This document shows, piece by piece, positions 7,191-14,835 of a DNA stretch of 24,693 nt (its first letter is position 1; every line of letters starts with the position of its first letter). Position numbers and translations under genes: made by a program. The stretch comes from an uncultured Oscillibacter sp. (lineage in GTDB: Bacteria; Bacillota; Clostridia; Oscillospirales; Oscillospiraceae). Under the pieces are notes generated by a model, which saw nothing but the letters and a program-made list of their open reading frames with translations, was not told the DNA's origin and did no database searches. The stretch covers positions 1-24,693 of the forward strand of contig NZ_CAJUBK010000037.1 in NCBI RefSeq assembly GCF_910584465.1. Direction: 5' to 3'.

Positions 7191-10100
7191 TTACTTGCGC
7201 CCGCTGAGATCGGCGTAGGACCGATAGCGGTCCTGGGCGGACCGCTCCGCCTCCTCGAAGAGCGTCCGGGCCCGCTCGGGGAACTTGGCCTCCATGGAGG
7301 CGTACCTGCGCTCGGAGCGGAGGAAGTCCAGATAGGTCCCGTCCGGCGCTTTGGAATCCAGGGTGAAGGGGTTCTCCCCCTCGGCGGCGCGCCGGGGGTC
7401 GTAGCGGTAGAGGTGCCAATAACCGGCCTCCACCGCCCGCTTCATCTCCAGCTGGGTGTTGCTCATGCCGCCCGGGATGCCGTGGGCCGTGCAGGGGGCG
7501 TAGGCGATGACCACGGAGGGGCCGGGGTAGGACTCCGCCTCCCGGATGGCCCGCAGGGTCTGGGCCGGGTCCGCGCCCATCGCCACCTGGGCCACGTAGA
7601 TGTAGCCGTAGCTCATCAGCATCATGCCCAGGTCCTTCTTCTTCGTGGACTTGCCGGAGGCGGCGAACTGCGCGACGGCCCCCAGGTTTGTCGCCTTCGA
7701 CGCCTGGCCGCCGGTGTTGGAATAGACCTCCGTGTCCATGACCAGCATGTTGATGTCCCTGCCGGAGGCCAGGACATGGTCCAGCCCGCCGAAGCCGATG
7801 TCATAGGCCCAGCCGTCGCCGCCGAAGGCCCACACGGACTTCTTGGCCAGGAACTCCCGGCCCTCCCGGATGGAGGCGACCGCCTTCCGGACCTCCTCCG
7901 CGTCCGTTTGGACCGTCTCCAGCGCCGCCAGCAGCGCGTCGGTACAGGCCCTGGACTCGGCGGCATGTTCCCGGCTGTCCAGATACGCCTTGCAGGCCTC
8001 CGGGGCGATGCCGGCGTCCCGCACGGTCTCCACCGCCTTGACCAGCTCGCCGTTGACGGCGTCGTGGGCCTGGAGGAAGCCGTAGGCGAACTCCGCCGTA
8101 TCCTCGAACAGCGACTGCTCCCAGGGCGGGCCGAAGCCGCGCTCATCCTTGCAGTAGGGCGTGGAGGGCAGGCAGCCGCCGTGCGCCGCCGTACAGCCGG
8201 AGGCGTTCGCGATGTACATGTGGTCGCCGAACAGCTGCGTCACCATCCGGACATAGGGCGTCTCGCCGCAGCCCGCGCAGGCGGGCGGGAACTCATAGTA
8301 GTGCCGTCCGAACTGCAATCCCTTGAGGGTCTCCTTGTTGACGGCGTCGTCCTTCACCCTCACCGTCTCCGTAGCGAAGGTCCAGTTGCCGGCCTGGGCC
8401 GCCTGCTGGTCGAAGGGGGCCATCTTCAGCGCCCGGACCTTGTCGGGGCAGGCGTTCACGCAGCAGCCGCAGCCCAGGCAGTCGTAGGGGGACACCTGGA
8501 TGCGGAAGCGGTACCTGCCCAGGCCCGCGCCCTTCGCCGGCACCGTCTCGAAGGCGGCGGGGGCGCGCTGCTGTTCCTCCTCGTCCACCAGCACCGCCCG
8601 GATCGCCGCGTGGGGGCACACCACGGAGCACCGGCTGCACTGGATGCAGGCGGCGCTGTCCCACACGGGGACCTGGACCGCGTCGCCCCGCTTGTCATAC
8701 CGGGAGGTGCCGCTGGGCCATGTCCCGTCCACCGTGCCGTATCTCTGGAAGACGGACACCGGCAGGCGGTCCCCCTGCATCCGGTCCATGGGCACCACCA
8801 GGTCGTGGAGGAAGTCGTGCACGCCGGTCTCCGCGTTCTCCTCCAGGGGGGCGTCCCGCCAGCTGTCCGGGACGTCCACGCGGGTCAGCGCCCCGATGCC
8901 CGCGTCCACGGCGGCGCAGTTCTTGTCCACGACCTCCTGCCCGGCCTTGATCAGATAGGTGTCCCGGATCGCCTCCTTCATGGCCCGGACGGCCTGCTCC
9001 ATGGGGATGATGTCCGCCAGTTGGAAGAAAGCCGCCTGGAGCACCGTGTTGGTGCGGCCGCCCAGCCCCAGCGCCATGGCGGCCGAGGACGCGTCGATGG
9101 TATAGAACCGGGCCTTTTTCTCCGCCAGCGCCCGTTTCAGGCTCCCGGGCAGCTTCCGCTCCAGCTCGCTGCCGGACCAGGCGCAGTTCAAAAGATAGGT
9201 GCCGTTGGGCTTCAGATCGGCGGCGGTGTCGAACTTCTCGATGTAGGCGGCGTTATGCACCGCCACGAGATCCGCCTGCTGCACCAGATAGGTGGAGCGG
9301 ATCGGCTCGTCGCTGAAGCGCAGGTGGGACTGGGTCACGCCGCCGGATTTCTTGGCGTCGTAGGCGAAGTACGCCTGGGTATACTTGGACGTCAGGTCGC
9401 CGATGATCTTGACGGAGTTCTTGTTCGCGCCCACGGTCCCGTCGCCGCCCACGCCCCACAGCTTGCAGGCGGTCTCGCAGTCCCTGCTGATGTCCACCGG
9501 GCGGCAGGGCAGAGAGGTGAACGTCACGTCGTCCACGATGCCGATGGTGAAGCCGTTCTTGGGGTCCGCCTTGTCCAGCTCGTCGTACACGGCGATCAGC
9601 TGGGAGGGCGTGGTATCCTTCCCGGACAGGCCGTACCGCCCGCCCACGACGGCGTCGAACGCCCGGCCCGAATCCGCCAGCACCGCCTTGACGTCCAGGA
9701 ACAGCGGCTCCCCCACGGAGCCGGATTCCTTCGTCCGGTCCAGGACGGCGACCTTGGTCACCGTCTCGGGCATCGCGCGCAGGAAGTGCTTGGCCGAGAA
9801 GGGCCGGAACAGGTGGACGGAGATCATGCCCACCTTCCGCCCCCGGCCGTTCAGGTAGTCCACCACCTCCCGCAGCGTCTCCGTGGAGGAGCCCATGGAG
9901 ACGACGCACTGGACCGCGTCCGGAGCGCCGTAGTACGCATAGGGCGCGTAGTCCCGGCCGGTCAGCTTATTGATCTCATCCATGTAATGGGCGACGATAT
10001 CCGGGATGGCGTCGTAATGCCCGTTGGACGCCTCCCGGCCCTGGAAGAACGTCTCCCCCGTGGCCGTGGTCCCGCGGATGCAGGGATGCTCGGGGTTCAG

Positions 10101-10718
10101 GCTGTCCTTCCGGAACGCCCGGATCTGGTCGAAGTCCACCAGGGGCCGGAGGTCCTCCGGGTCCAGGACGTCGATCTTCTGCATCTCGTGGGAGGTGCGG
10201 AAGCCGTCGAAGAAGTGCAGGAAGGGATGCCGGGCCTTGATGGCGGCCAGGTGGGCCACAGTGCCAAGATCCATGGCCTCCTGCGGGCTGGAGGAGGCCA
10301 GCATCGCGAGCCCGATCGTGCGGCAGGCCATGACGTCTGAGTGGTCGCCATAGATGGACCACATGTTCTGCGCCACCGACCGGGCGGCGACGTGGAACAC
10401 CCCCGGCAGATGCTCCCCGGCGATGCGGAACATCGGCGGGATCATCAAGAGCAGGCCCTGGGCGGCGGTATAGGTGGTGGTCAGCGCGCCGGCCTGCAGG
10501 CTGCCGTGGCAGGTGCCGGCGGCCCCCGCCTCCGACTGCATCTCGATGACCTTCACAGGCTTGCCGAACAGGTTCTCCCTGCCCTGGGCGGCCCACTCGT
10601 CCACGACCTCCGCCATCTGGGAGGAGGGCGTGATCGGGTAGATCGCCGCCACCTCCGTGAAGGCATAGGATGCGTGAGCGGCCGCCATATTGCCGTCCAT
10701 AACGGCCTTATGACCCAT
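7191..10718 (-). CDS. nifJ: Pyruvate:ferredoxin (flavodoxin) oxidoreductase, single-chain
   Basis: The 1175-residue protein has the length and domain order of single-chain PFOR/NifJ. The N-terminal domain carries YPITPSSQMAEVVDEWA. A central ferredoxin-like domain carries two 4Fe-4S motifs, CIQCSRCSVVCPHA (near residue 691) and CLGCGCCVNACPDK (near 745). The proximal-cluster CAGCGE is near 812. The thiamine-diphosphate domain has GGDGWAYDIGFGG (near 970) and NTGGQASKAT. The enzyme oxidises pyruvate with CoA to acetyl-CoA and CO2, reducing ferredoxin. The start at 10718 has AAAGGAG about nine bases upstream; upstream in-frame sequence lacks family similarity. It is the last gene of the leftward aldolase-symporter-dehydrogenase operon, 219 bases after the dehydrogenase. 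Confidence 0.96.
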   Translation of the reverse strand: MGHKAVMDGNMAAAHASYAFTEVAAIYPITPSSQMAEVVDEWAAQGRENLFGKPVKVIEMQSEAGAAGTCHGSLQAGALTTTYTAAQGLLLMIPPMFRIAGEHLPGVFHVAARSVAQNMWSIYGDHSDVMACRTIGLAMLASSSPQEAMDLGTVAHLAAIKARHPFLHFFDGFRTSHEMQKIDVLDPEDLRPLVDFDQIRAFRKDSLNPEHPCIRGTTATGETFFQGREASNGHYDAIPDIVAHYMDEINKLTGRDYAPYAYYGAPDAVQCVVSMGSSTETLREVVDYLNGRGRKVGMISVHLFRPFSAKHFLRAMPETVTKVAVLDRTKESGSVGEPLFLDVKAVLADSGRAFDAVVGGRYGLSGKDTTPSQLIAVYDELDKADPKNGFTIGIVDDVTFTSLPCRPVDISRDCETACKLWGVGGDGTVGANKNSVKIIGDLTSKYTQAYFAYDAKKSGGVTQSHLRFSDEPIRSTYLVQQADLVAVHNAAYIEKFDTAADLKPNGTYLLNCAWSGSELERKLPGSLKRALAEKKARFYTIDASSAAMALGLGGRTNTVLQAAFFQLADIIPMEQAVRAMKEAIRDTYLIKAGQEVVDKNCAAVDAGIGALTRVDVPDSWRDAPLEENAETGVHDFLHDLVVPMDRMQGDRLPVSVFQRYGTVDGTWPSGTSRYDKRGDAVQVPVWDSAACIQCSRCSVVCPHAAIRAVLVDEEEQQRAPAAFETVPAKGAGLGRYRFRIQVSPYDCLGCGCCVNACPDKVRALKMAPFDQQAAQAGNWTFATETVRVKDDAVNKETLKGLQFGRHYYEFPPACAGCGETPYVRMVTQLFGDHMYIANASGCTAAHGGCLPSTPYCKDERGFGPPWEQSLFEDTAEFAYGFLQAHDAVNGELVKAVETVRDAGIAPEACKAYLDSREHAAESRACTDALLAALETVQTDAEEVRKAVASIREGREFLAKKSVWAFGGDGWAYDIGFGGLDHVLASGRDINMLVMDTEVYSNTGGQASKATNLGAVAQFAASGKSTKKKDLGMMLMSYGYIYVAQVAMGADPAQTLRAIREAESYPGPSVVIAYAPCTAHGIPGGMSNTQLEMKRAVEAGYWHLYRYDPRRAAEGENPFTLDSKAPDGTYLDFLRSERRYASMEAKFPERARTLFEEAERSAQDRYRSYADLSGRK

Positions 10719-10766
10719 AAGATCGACTCCTTTCGTTTTTGAAGCTCGGACCGCGGGACGGTCGCA

Positions 10767-10817
10767 GGCCATCATACGGATGGACAGCGTCCCCCGCCGC
10801 CCATCCGCATGATGGCC
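10767..10817 (-). repeat. Long inverted repeat in the gap between dehydrogenase and PFOR genes
   Basis: Arms 10767-10783 (GGCCATCATACGGATGG) and 10801-10817 (CCATCCGCATGATGGCC) are reverse complements over 17 bases with a single A/C mismatch, separated by 17 bases. No T-run follows on the minus strand, so it is not an obvious terminator. It lies about 50 bases upstream of the PFOR start and could act in mRNA processing, mRNA stability or as a protein site. Confidence 0.65.
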
Positions 10818-10919
10818 GGGATCCCGGCCGCCGTCCCACGGCCCGCCGGCAGTCTCGGGGGACGCCTCCGGGGGAGCGGCGGTCATATGGACCGTATCCT
10901 CAACGGCCGGTCCCTCTCC

Positions 10920-10937
10920 GCGTCCCCGCGGGGACGC
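10920..10937. repeat. 18-base perfect palindrome directly after the dehydrogenase stop codon
   Basis: GCGTCCCCGCGGGGACGC reads the same on both strands and abuts the stop codon of the short-chain dehydrogenase. Its core, GTCCCCGCGGGGA minus the first base, recurs after the aldolase gene at 13511-13522. No T-run follows. Confidence 0.55.
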
Positions 10938-11720
10938 TCATTTCCGGTTCTCGGTGCACCAGCCGCCGTAGGCCGTCCAGCCGCCGTCCACGCAGCACAC
11001 CGTGCCCGTGATATAGCTCGCCTCGTCGGAGGCCAGGAACAGCGCCAGGTTGGCCACTTCCTCCACCGTCCCATAGCGGTGCATCGGCGTGCGGCTGAAG
11101 ATGTCCTCGTCGCTGTAGCCGCCGGAGACCTGGTCGCCGGCGTTCATGTCGGTGGCGATGAAGCCCGGCGCCACGGCGTTCACCCGGACGTTCTCACGGG
11201 CCCATTCCACGCCCAGCAGCTTGGTCATGCCCACGACGGCCGCCTTCGCGGTGCTGTAAGCCGCCCGGCCCGCCGTGCACTCCAGGCCGAAGATGGAGGC
11301 GATGTTGACGATGGAGCCGCCGCCCTGCTTCAGCATCTGGGCCCCCGCCGCCTGGGAGCAGAAGAACACGCCGATGGCATTCGTGTCCATCACCGCCCGG
11401 AAATCCTCCTCGGAGAGCTCCACGGCGGGCTTGATGCGGTTGATCCCCGCGTTGTTCACCATGACGTCCACCGAGCCGTACTTGGCGGCGACGGTCCTGA
11501 CCATGTCGTCGGCGACTTCCTTTTTGGAAACGTCGCCCACGTAGGAGCCCACCTTCTCGAAGCCCTTGCCCTTCAGGGCCTCCACCGCCTCCCGGGCGTT
11601 CTCTTCCCTGCGGGAATTAACGATCACCACCGCGCCCTCCCGGGCGAACCGCTCGGCGATGCCGAAGCCGATGCCCTTGCTGGACCCGGTAATGATGCAC
11701 ACCTTGTTTTCCAGTCTCAT
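10938..11720 (-). CDS. Short-chain dehydrogenase/reductase (SDR), classical type
   Basis: The 260-residue protein is a classical SDR. The nucleotide-binding TGSSKGIGFGIA is near residues 12-23, NNAG is near 90, and the catalytic triad is Ser in IVNIASIFG, then Tyr and Lys in AAYSTAKAA. VNAVAPGFIATDM and ALFLASDEASYITG are also typical. It oxidises or reduces a hydroxyl/keto group using NAD(P); an Arg-rich SRREEN stretch after beta-2 hints at NADP preference, though this is weak. The start at 11720 has AAGGAGG nine bases upstream; a second in-frame ATG at 11726 is too close to that site. It lies between the symporter and PFOR genes, so it likely acts on the imported compound. The substrate cannot be named. 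Confidence 0.92.
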   Translation of the reverse strand: MRLENKVCIITGSSKGIGFGIAERFAREGAVVIVNSRREENAREAVEALKGKGFEKVGSYVGDVSKKEVADDMVRTVAAKYGSVDVMVNNAGINRIKPAVELSEEDFRAVMDTNAIGVFFCSQAAGAQMLKQGGGSIVNIASIFGLECTAGRAAYSTAKAAVVGMTKLLGVEWARENVRVNAVAPGFIATDMNAGDQVSGGYSDEDIFSRTPMHRYGTVEEVANLALFLASDEASYITGTVCCVDGGWTAYGGWCTENRK

Positions 11721-11801
11721 GATCATGATCCTCCTTAAATTTGGGAACCGATATGGCCGTCCCTCCGCCGCCGGGGCCGCGCAAGATCCGCGCCGTCCCG
11801 G

Positions 11802-11818
11802 GCGCCGGAGGCCGGCGC
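11802..11818 (-). repeat. Small hairpin directly after the symporter stop codon
   Basis: GCGCCGG (11802-11808) pairs with CCGGCGC (11812-11818) around a three-base loop, just beyond the symporter stop. No T-run follows on the minus strand. It resembles the other intercistronic palindromes of this operon and may protect or process the mRNA. Confidence 0.45.
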
Positions 11819-11820
11819 GC

Positions 11821-13302
11821 TCACTTCGCCAGGGTATCGTCCTTCTCCTTGAACACGACATTGCATACGATTGTCACCACCACGATCAGCGGGAAGATCA
11901 CCAGGGACTCGCGGGAGGAGACGAAGCCGACGAAGGCCTCGGGGAACACGCCCGCGCTGATCATATTGCTGAAGATCACGAAGCCGATGGAGCCGATCAG
12001 GCCGCCGGCGAAGCAGCCCTCCAGGGTCATCTGCTTGCGGAAGAACAGCATCATGACCAGGGTCGGTCCGAACATGGAGCCCAGGCCGATATACGCGTAC
12101 TGCACGCCGCCGAAGATCGTATCCGGACGGAGCAGGGCGCCCAGGACCGCCAGGACCGCCACGACGATGACCATCAGCTTCGACAGCTTGAAGAGCTTCT
12201 GCTCCTCCACGTCGCCCTTCTTGATGAGGTTCTTGTAAATGTTGACGCAGAAGGTGTTGACGGCCTCCAGGAACTGGGAGTCCGCCGTGGACATGGTGGC
12301 GGCCAGGATGCCCGCCAGGACGATGCCGGTGAACAGGGGGCTGGTCAGGTTGTTCAACACGACGAAGATCGTATCCTGCGAGCTCTCGATCGTATCCCCG
12401 AACAGGACCCGGGCGCCCATGCCGATCATGATGGGCAGCACCATGCGGATGCCCTGGAAGAACGTGGCGATCAGGCCGGCCTGATAGCAGTCCTTCTTGG
12501 AGGCGGTGGCCAGCCAGCGCACGGCGGCGTGGGGCGCGCCCAGGAAGCACAGCGCGCTGGAGATCCAGGCCAGGATATACAAAACGATGCCGCTGGAGCT
12601 GAACGTGCCCTTCCAGCCGCCGTAGTTGTTGCTGATCTCCCCGATGGCCTGGACATAGGCCCCGATGCCGCCGCATTTGGCGACCACGATGAAGACCAGC
12701 GCGATCAGGCTGCCCACGACGGCGATGGACTGGATGAAGTCGGTCCAGACGACCGCCTTGAACCCTCCCAGGTAAGTATAGAGGATCACGATGCCCGCGC
12801 CGATCAGCAGCGCCGCGTTGTGCGAGATGGCGCCGTCCGTCAGGTTCACGAAGGTGGTCCCGATGGCGTTGAACTGGGACCCCGCATACATGAACATGAA
12901 GTAGAACGTGGCGATGGCCAGCAGGGCGGCATAAGCGGTCTTCAGCTTCTTTTTCTTGTCGTCGAACTCGTTGACCAGGACCTCCGCGAGATTGATGGCC
13001 CCGGTGGCGGCGGCGCGGTCGCGGAAGCGGGGCGCCACGTAGGACCAGATGAACCAAGTGGTCAGGACCACAGGCACCGCGTACCACAGGGTGACCACGC
13101 CGTCGGTATAGCCCTGGCCGATCCAGCCCAGCCACAAAAAGGCGCTGGCGATGCTGGTGGCCTCGGAGAAGCCCAGGACCCAGCCGGACATGCTCCTCGA
13201 TCCGGTGGCGAACTCGTCGAACGTCTTCTTGCTCTTGCGCTCAGAGACGATGCCGACAAGGACCAGGATAATAAAGTAACCGATCAATCCTATCCAAATC
13301 AT
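11821..13302 (-). CDS. Sodium:solute symporter (SSS family, PutP-like)
   Basis: The 493-residue membrane protein has the hydrophobic profile of about 13 transmembrane segments typical of the SSS family. SSS signatures include SEATSIASAFLWLGWIG near residue 45, YTYLGGFKAVVWTDFIQ near 175 and GILAATMSTADSQFLEAVN near 330, a segment that contributes to the sodium site. It takes up an organic solute by sodium cotransport. The start ATG has AGGAGG seven bases upstream. A 28-codon membrane peptide gene ends 54 bases before it, and a dehydrogenase and PFOR gene follow. PutP-like members carry proline, pantothenate or organic acids. In this operon a hydroxy- or sugar acid is a reasonable guess, but the sequence does not decide it. 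Confidence 0.92.
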   Translation of the reverse strand: MIWIGLIGYFIILVLVGIVSERKSKKTFDEFATGSRSMSGWVLGFSEATSIASAFLWLGWIGQGYTDGVVTLWYAVPVVLTTWFIWSYVAPRFRDRAAATGAINLAEVLVNEFDDKKKKLKTAYAALLAIATFYFMFMYAGSQFNAIGTTFVNLTDGAISHNAALLIGAGIVILYTYLGGFKAVVWTDFIQSIAVVGSLIALVFIVVAKCGGIGAYVQAIGEISNNYGGWKGTFSSSGIVLYILAWISSALCFLGAPHAAVRWLATASKKDCYQAGLIATFFQGIRMVLPIMIGMGARVLFGDTIESSQDTIFVVLNNLTSPLFTGIVLAGILAATMSTADSQFLEAVNTFCVNIYKNLIKKGDVEEQKLFKLSKLMVIVVAVLAVLGALLRPDTIFGGVQYAYIGLGSMFGPTLVMMLFFRKQMTLEGCFAGGLIGSIGFVIFSNMISAGVFPEAFVGFVSSRESLVIFPLIVVVTIVCNVVFKEKDDTLAK

Positions 13303-13356
13303 CTTTCTACCTCCTAATTCCTTTCCTTTTCCGTGTGGTCAGCTCCGGTCAGTCCG

Positions 13357-13443
13357 TCACCCGTCCTTCCTGCTCTTGAAATAGTCGAATATCGAGAGGT
13401 AGAACCCCAAGAACGACAGGATGAACATCACATAGAAACTCAT
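13357..13443 (-). CDS. 28-residue membrane peptide, putative small subunit of the adjacent symporter
   Basis: A 28-codon frame with its own strong ribosome binding site (AAAGGAGGG, five bases before the ATG) encodes MSFYVMFILSFLGFYLSIFD followed by YFKSRKDG. It is one hydrophobic segment (about residues 3-20) with a basic tail, so the tail should face the cytoplasm. It lies 54 bases upstream of the symporter start on the same strand. Some secondary transporters, such as the sodium-dependent MetP with MetS, use tiny single-helix partners encoded beside them, and small symporter accessory peptides are annotated in Firmicutes. That precedent, the placement and the strong Shine-Dalgarno site support a real gene. 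A role in symporter assembly or stability is inference. Confidence 0.72.
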   Translation of the reverse strand: MSFYVMFILSFLGFYLSIFDYFKSRKDG

Positions 13444-13510
13444 AAGACCCTCCTTTCCTCATACGAAGCCTGAAAAATATCCACACTCCCTCCCCGCTGT
13501 CCTGACGCCG

Positions 13511-13522
13511 TCCCCGCGGGGA
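13511..13522. repeat. GC-rich palindrome after the aldolase gene
   Basis: TCCCCGCGGGGA is a perfect 12-base palindrome 15 bases beyond the aldolase stop codon. The same 12-base core lies inside the longer palindrome after the dehydrogenase gene (10920-10937). No T-run follows, so it is not a standard terminator. Confidence 0.4.
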
Positions 13523-13537
13523 AAGAACGCTCCGTGC

Positions 13538-14329
13538 TCAGCGTCCGCCCGCGGCGAAACGTTCGATCTCCTCCCTCATGGCGTCGGAGGTCTTCCTGGA
13601 ATAGTCCGCGTACATCCCCACGTCCGTCGAGCACGTCAGGTACCGGACGCCCTTCTCCAGCCAGTGGGGGAGGAGCTCCGGCCGCTTGACGAAGATGCCG
13701 GCGGCGGCGCCCCGCTCCGCGCAGGCCCGGAACACCTTGTCCAGCAGCTCCACGACCTTGGGATGCTGCATCTGGCCCGGGACCCCCAGAGATTCCGACA
13801 TATCGTTGGGCCCGCAGAACACCACGTCGATGCCGGGGACCTCCAAGATCTCCTCGATGTGCTCCGCCGCCCAGACGTTCTCGACGTGGACCGCCACGAG
13901 GACTTCCTCGTTAGAGGTCCGCATGTGCTCGTCGAACGGGATCGTGGAGTACCCGGCGGCCGCGGTGTAATTGCACATGCCCCGGCTGCCCAGGGGATGG
14001 TATCGGGCGGCCCGGCAGACCTCCCGGACCTGCTCCAGGCTGGTCAGCTGGGGGATCTGGATCCCGTCCGCGCCGGCGTCCAGGGCCCGCATGGCCTGCA
14101 CCGGGTCCGGGCCGGGGATCCGGACGATGGGGCTGAGCCCCACGGACCGCGCTGCCCGGATCATGTTGGAAACGTCCTCCATCGTGTGGATGCCATGTTC
14201 CACGTCGATGATCGCGAAGTCCCAGCCGGTCTGTCCCAGTATCTCCATCGAGATGCTGTTCATCCGCACGAACGTGCCGATCGCAGGCCGCCCGGCCCGC
14301 AGCTTTTCCTTGACAGCATTTTTCCTCAT
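13538..14329 (-). CDS. HpcH/HpaI-family aldolase (class II, pyruvate-forming)
   Basis: The 263-residue protein fits HpcH/HpaI aldolases, which split 2-keto-3-deoxy or 4-hydroxy-2-keto acids to pyruvate and an aldehyde using a divalent metal. Asp42 and His45 lie in IIDVEHGIHT, Arg70 in IVRIPGPDP, and the expected metal ligands are Glu150 in VHVENVW and Asp176 in FCGPNDMS, nearly the numbering of E. coli HpaI. One difference is notable: the usual Gln of the Q-I-E motif is His148 here. The start at 14329 has an AGGTGAGG site upstream. It is the first gene of the operon, about 65 bases after the predicted transcription start. The operon ends in PFOR, which would consume the pyruvate. The exact substrate is unknown. 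Confidence 0.9.
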   Translation of the reverse strand: MRKNAVKEKLRAGRPAIGTFVRMNSISMEILGQTGWDFAIIDVEHGIHTMEDVSNMIRAARSVGLSPIVRIPGPDPVQAMRALDAGADGIQIPQLTSLEQVREVCRAARYHPLGSRGMCNYTAAAGYSTIPFDEHMRTSNEEVLVAVHVENVWAAEHIEEILEVPGIDVVFCGPNDMSESLGVPGQMQHPKVVELLDKVFRACAERGAAAGIFVKRPELLPHWLEKGVRYLTCSTDVGMYADYSRKTSDAMREEIERFAAGGR

Positions 14330-14365
14330 CTTCGCCTCACCTCTCTCAGTCAAGTTCCGCATGTT

Positions 14366-14384
14366 CAAAATGTACAGTATTTTG
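14366..14384. promoter_or_regulatory. Candidate operator just downstream of the aldolase promoter
   Basis: CAAAAT (14366-14371) and ATTTTG (14379-14384) form an inverted repeat with a seven-base spacer. It falls about 10-30 bases after the predicted transcription start, where a bound protein would block elongation. Confidence 0.35.
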
Positions 14385-14401
14385 TACTATAGACTAAAAA
14401 A

Positions 14402-14430
14402 ATTATATATTTTGCGTATGCTTTTGGCAA
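14402..14430 (-). promoter_or_regulatory. Sigma-70-type promoter of the aldolase-symporter-dehydrogenase-PFOR operon
   Basis: On the minus strand, TTGCCA (forward 14425-14430) and a perfect TATAAT (forward 14402-14407) are separated by 17 bases. They lie in a markedly AT-rich patch within otherwise GC-rich DNA, 73 bases upstream of the aldolase ATG. This is the best promoter in the window by match and spacing. Confidence 0.78.
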
Positions 14431-14431
14431 G

Positions 14432-14478
14432 TTCAACAATTTCAATGGATGTTGAAAAACATTTTACGTACTTTTCAA
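14432..14478. promoter_or_regulatory. Overlapping inverted repeats upstream of the aldolase promoter (candidate activator sites)
   Basis: TTCAACA (14432-14438) and TGTTGAA (14450-14456) form a perfect inverted repeat with 11 bases between arms. TTGAAAA (14452-14458) and TTTTCAA (14472-14478) form a second one with a 13-base spacer that shares the middle half-site. They start two bases upstream of the -35 box, the usual place for an activator. The remaining 14480-14719 stretch contains a minus-strand terminator but no gene that I can support. Confidence 0.45.
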
Positions 14479-14659
14479 AACCTAGCCGATACATATGATA
14501 TTTGGCCCATATCCAAGGAAAACGGCCTCTTTTCGCGTCCGGATATCCGGCCGGTCTCCCGCCCGGTCCCCGGGGGATCCCACGGTGGGTGGCGCTCCGG
14601 ACCGGATCGGGACAGCCGGAGGCGCGTCCGATCTTCGAAGTCCGCCGCGGCATGAGCGG

Positions 14660-14683
14660 AAAAAAAGACGCCTCCCGGCGTCC
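14660..14683 (-). terminator. Minus-strand intrinsic terminator with no recognised gene upstream
   Basis: On the minus strand GACGCC-GGGA-GGCGTC forms a six-base-pair stem with a four-base loop, followed at once by seven T residues (forward A7 at 14660-14666; stem 14667-14682). This is a classical rho-independent terminator. It would end leftward transcripts coming from 14700-14890, where no coding gene is evident. It may bound a small RNA or a leader, or simply stop antisense transcription from the neighbouring operon. Confidence 0.6.
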
Positions 14684-14719
14684 GGCGGGATCCCCCGTCC
14701 CCTTTTGTCCCGCACCATC

Positions 14720-14748
14720 TATACAAAGATCCCAGATCATGCTATAGT
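14720..14748 (+). promoter_or_regulatory. Weak promoter candidate for the binding protein-kinase-regulator operon
   Basis: TATACA (14720-14725) and TATAGT (14743-14748) are spaced by 17 bases; they match consensus at four and five of six positions. It would give a leader of about 135 bases before the lipoprotein start. Confidence 0.4.
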
Positions 14749-14835
14749 GAGGAACGATGAAGGCGCGCGCCCTGTCCGGGCAGATCCGGCGGAGCACAGG
14801 CCGCGCATAGAGGGACCCTATCCCGTGCGCGGTCC

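Noticed and set aside
6210..10340. A very long rightward open frame (over 1300 codons) opposite the LysR and PFOR genes.
   Set aside because: Its composition is rich in Arg, Gly, Pro, His and Leu without motifs, it crosses two genes on different strands, and it mirrors the codon pattern of GC-rich coding DNA. It is a shadow frame.
14387..14797. Several short overlapping frames on both strands in the divergent gap.
   Set aside because: They overlap one another, lack ribosome binding sites, run through the terminator and promoter elements, and show no conserved motif.
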